This document shows positions 61,151 to 64,000 of a stretch of DNA of 64,000 bases, one piece after another (position 1 is the first letter of the stretch; each line of letters begins with the position of its first letter). A program made the position numbers and the translations under genes. The stretch is from Albula goreensis (lineage: Eukaryota; Chordata; Actinopteri; Albuliformes; Albulidae): contig CM040755.1 of NCBI GenBank assembly GCA_022829145.1, positions 12,587,063-12,651,062 of the forward strand, given 5' to 3'. The notes under the pieces are model-generated. The model was not told where the DNA came from. It did no database searches and saw only the letters and a program-made list of their open reading frames with translations.

Positions 61151-61599
61151 CACTCTGGCGGATCTCCATTAGTGTAACTTCAAACAAGGTCATGTGCTTA
61201 ATATTAGCCTGAAAATATTCAACAAAAACTCCAGCTGCTCATATCTATAATACATATCTATGTACAAAAATACATACATATTTATATTACTTATTAGTGT
61301 GTGATAATTGCAATATGTTCACTACTTAGGTCATTGTATCGTCACCATAAATAAGTCATAGAGGTATCCATCCTGTGTGACAGGGTTGGTGGCATTAGCC
61401 ATCTTCCTGGCCTAAATCCTGCATTGCCCCCTCTTCCTGTTCTCTCCCCTCTCATCTCATTCCCCCTTACCCCCTCCCCACAGTCTGAAGCAGATGCTCC
61501 CCTTTTCAGAGTTGTGATGCACAATGTCACCAGTCACTTTGATCCACTAGGGTGAAGATGGCAAAGGCAAACAATTTTGCTTTTCTTTTACCTAATCGA

Positions 61600-61960
61600 G
61601 AAGTGAAAAGGGATTAGCCTGACTTCCGCTGAAACTGTTCCACTCTCATCCGCAGCCAGGCATACGCCACAATCATTGTTCAGAGGGGGGTGTGGGGGGC
61701 AGCGTTTGGGATGAGGGCCTTAATGAACGGAGATTAAGACGCAGCGGTTTAGCGCACAGGCGGACGCAGGCCATTATGGCTCATTGTGAAGAAACAGCAC
61801 GAGCCAGGGCCACGGGGACCAGAGCAGATTAACTGCTCATCTGCATTAAAGTGGGCCCCCTATTCAACAGTTGCCATTGACTCTGATTTACACAACTACA
61901 GCTGCTGATAAACTCCATTGTGCCCCAGCCAAGGATTAGAGACCAAGCCGCAGAGGCTTG
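61600..61960. promoter_or_regulatory. Candidate enhancer-like island
   Basis: One of the better islands in the desert. It has GGGATTAGCCTGAC, CCTTAATGAACGGAG, CGCAGCGGTTTAGCGC and GCCATTATGGCTCATTG, a dense mix of homeodomain-type words and CpGs with no long open frame. Confidence 0.4.
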
Positions 61961-62284
61961 ACCACAACTTTGTAAATGGTGTTTACAAAGTGGAACTAAT
62001 ATACATATAGTATGTCTCTATTGTGTTCTCCCATTCAACAGACAACAGAGGTATCTGTCTTCAAGGTTATACGAAAATGATTTGCAAACACATTCACTCC
62101 CAAAATCGATACTCTAGTGAATATATACGCTTTTTTGATACAATTGTTTATAGACAGCTAGGGTGTTGCACTTACACTGCAAGAACAGCACTAGTTGATG
62201 TTGATTCATGATTCTTTTTTAATATTGATATATCAGGCCAGGCCGTTGCTTCCCCGGTGTATTTCTAAGACCAAGAGATGCTGT

Positions 62285-62515
62285 CCTTATTCACTCCCTC
62301 CTTTGCTGCAGCTGGTCTGTGAGTTTGCGTTTTCCTGAAAGTGGTTGTGTCTGCTTGGTCCCTTGACAGAGAGCGAGGTCAGGCTGGAGCCAGGTGCCTG
62401 CAGAGCCAGGTTTCTGACAGTACCATGCAGAGACGACAGAGAGGAAAAACACAGCATCAAGCCCGCCACCCTCAGCCGGCCTCCCACTCACGTACTTCTG
62501 CCATTTTTAAGGGGG
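62285..62515. promoter_or_regulatory. GC-richer island, function unknown
   Basis: Open frames overlap on both strands without splice signals. Composition alone marks it out from its flanks. Confidence 0.25.
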
Positions 62516-64000
62516 TGAACTTAAAACTAAAAACTTTTTCACTCATTGCACGTTAGTATTATTTTTAATTGTACTATTTGTGAATTCTGAGGCCTCTAAA
62601 CACATGCACCCACAAATTAGCCTTGTTAATATTGTCATAAAATAGTAATAATCAGGGTAAGCAGATGGCACTTGTCTTGATTATTTAATGATGAACATCA
62701 ATTCCTGGGATATTGGAGTGCAGCTACCAATTGATTGTGTGTGCTCTGTGATGCGTTTTTCAGGCAGGGTTGTGTAAGTCATCTCCTGAGCAGGCAGGCA
62801 GTAGCAAGAGAGAGACCGAGTTTCCTTTTCTTTTCCTGCAAGCATCCTCCATCCTCCATCACCTCTGAGCACGCATGGCGCATCCTGTCATTTTTTCAGG
62901 TATATTAATCCATTATATGGCCTTCCCATCACGGAATTAGGTTTCAGCTATTAGGAAATAGCTCCTTTACTCTTTCTAAAAGGGGGTAGATGCAGGTCAA
63001 GCATTTGGTAATAAGCTGCTGTTGTCCCAGTGAAATGTTACCAAGGTCTCACTGTCCACTTTTGTATACCGTCTCTCTATAAAACAATGACAGTCTCGCA
63101 CTGTGAAATATGTCCTTTCTTCAAATATATGGTAACACTTGCCATCTGTCTCTCAAACCAATGCTGGAATGTCACCGCTGTTTCCTGACGTTGATTTAAA
63201 GTAGATACTAATTTTTTTCATGTTTTTATTTCTCTCCCAAGCTCTGTATTATGATTTTGTATGATGGAAATGTGTTCCTAGATCAGTCTTTAGTGCTTCC
63301 TTTTCCACGGATTATTTATCAATAAGCTGAATTTCAGCGTTCAATAAGGAAGAACATTCTGATTCATGTTTTTGATTTAAAAGATTTGATAAATAGTCTT
63401 AGTCCTAATGAGTGAATGTGTTTGAAATAAACAGACAATTAAACGAGCAATGAATTACAGCCCAAGCATGTGAAGGAATTCATTATACATGTGAAAGTAA
63501 ATTCACAGAATGTCTGTATCTGAAAACTTTCAGTCTCAGTTCAGCATTTTACATCACTGTGTCAAGATGTACCATTAGTGATTGTTATTCTGTGGAAAGA
63601 AAAGTGAAGAATTTTTTATTGGTTTGTTGTTTGGTTTGTTTGATGTATGCTTGTTTGCTTGGTATGCCTGTAAGGGTTAAGATTTAACTGGAAAATAATC
63701 TCGCAAGAATCTTCCTTTCTGTGTTCCTTTAATTTTCTGCAGCATTCTTCTTAAGCTACTGTAACAATCCAATAACAAAAGGCAGTAATACAGCAGACTG
63801 TGCTTTTATTGTGAATAGTTGCAGAGCTTTTACTATCATTTAGGAGTAGTGATGCACCGTGTTTCCCTCCTGAGATGATGGATGGTGTTTTCTCATGCCC
63901 AGTCCTAAGTGATCAGAGGAGATTGAAGACGCTCAATTCACTTAAGCATCCTCACCACTGCATTCAGGCAATCAGTGTGATGGGCATGCACACGCACTTG
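62516..64000. other. Intergenic sequence to the window edge
   Basis: AT-rich, no exon, repeat family or RNA gene supported. Confidence 0.45.

Overview
The window is animal nuclear DNA, most likely from a ray-finned fish. It is AT-rich with long non-coding stretches, dinucleotide repeats, GT-AG introns, a tRNA-derived SINE with the V-SINE-like middle and common fish SINE tail (about 1.11-1.33 kb), and a short mariner-type MITE. There are no operons and no long open frames. Nearly all short open frames are chance frames in introns or intergenic DNA.

Region 1, about 1-27.3 kb, holds one minus-strand gene that I assembled exon by exon from splice sites and reading phase. The start codon is at 27275-27277. 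Twelve coding exons run down to 5385, and the 3' end probably lies beyond base 1. Exons 1-6 encode an N-terminal C2 domain that lines up from residue 1 with the C2A domain of UNC13A/UNC13B (Munc13-1/ubMunc13-2). By family knowledge that domain dimerises and binds the RIM zinc finger at presynaptic active zones. After the C2 domain the protein is a Ser/Thr/Asp-rich, probably disordered chain that I cannot match to the UNC13A, B or C sequences as I remember them. I therefore call it a divergent Munc13-C2A-type protein of unknown full identity and give no symbol. Its introns carry a 21-bp minisatellite, a MITE, homopolymer tracts, interlocked palindromes and a CpG-rich island just 3' of exon 8.

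Region 2, about 27.3-33 kb, is the 5' flank. It contains two good CTCF-like motifs pointing away from each other at 29.9 and 31.35 kb, plus a weaker one at 32.85 kb. This is a plausible insulator between the gene and the desert.

Region 3, about 33-64 kb, has no convincing coding exon. It is AT-rich DNA with islands of GC/CpG-richer, homeodomain-motif-rich sequence near 34.1-34.5, 36.7-37.2, 39.9-40.3, 42.2-42.4, 46.2-46.6, 50.6-50.9, 54.9-55.2, 58.1-58.4, 60.9-61.15, 61.6-61.9 and 62.3-62.5 kb. This is the usual look of a gene desert full of developmental enhancers, but conservation could not be tested here. The most striking element is an inverted pair at 28.47-28.71 and 59.59-59.80 kb. The two copies share an 83-bp core with a single mismatch, while their flanks are visibly decayed. 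That pattern suggests a duplicated, strongly constrained non-coding element or an exapted ancient repeat.
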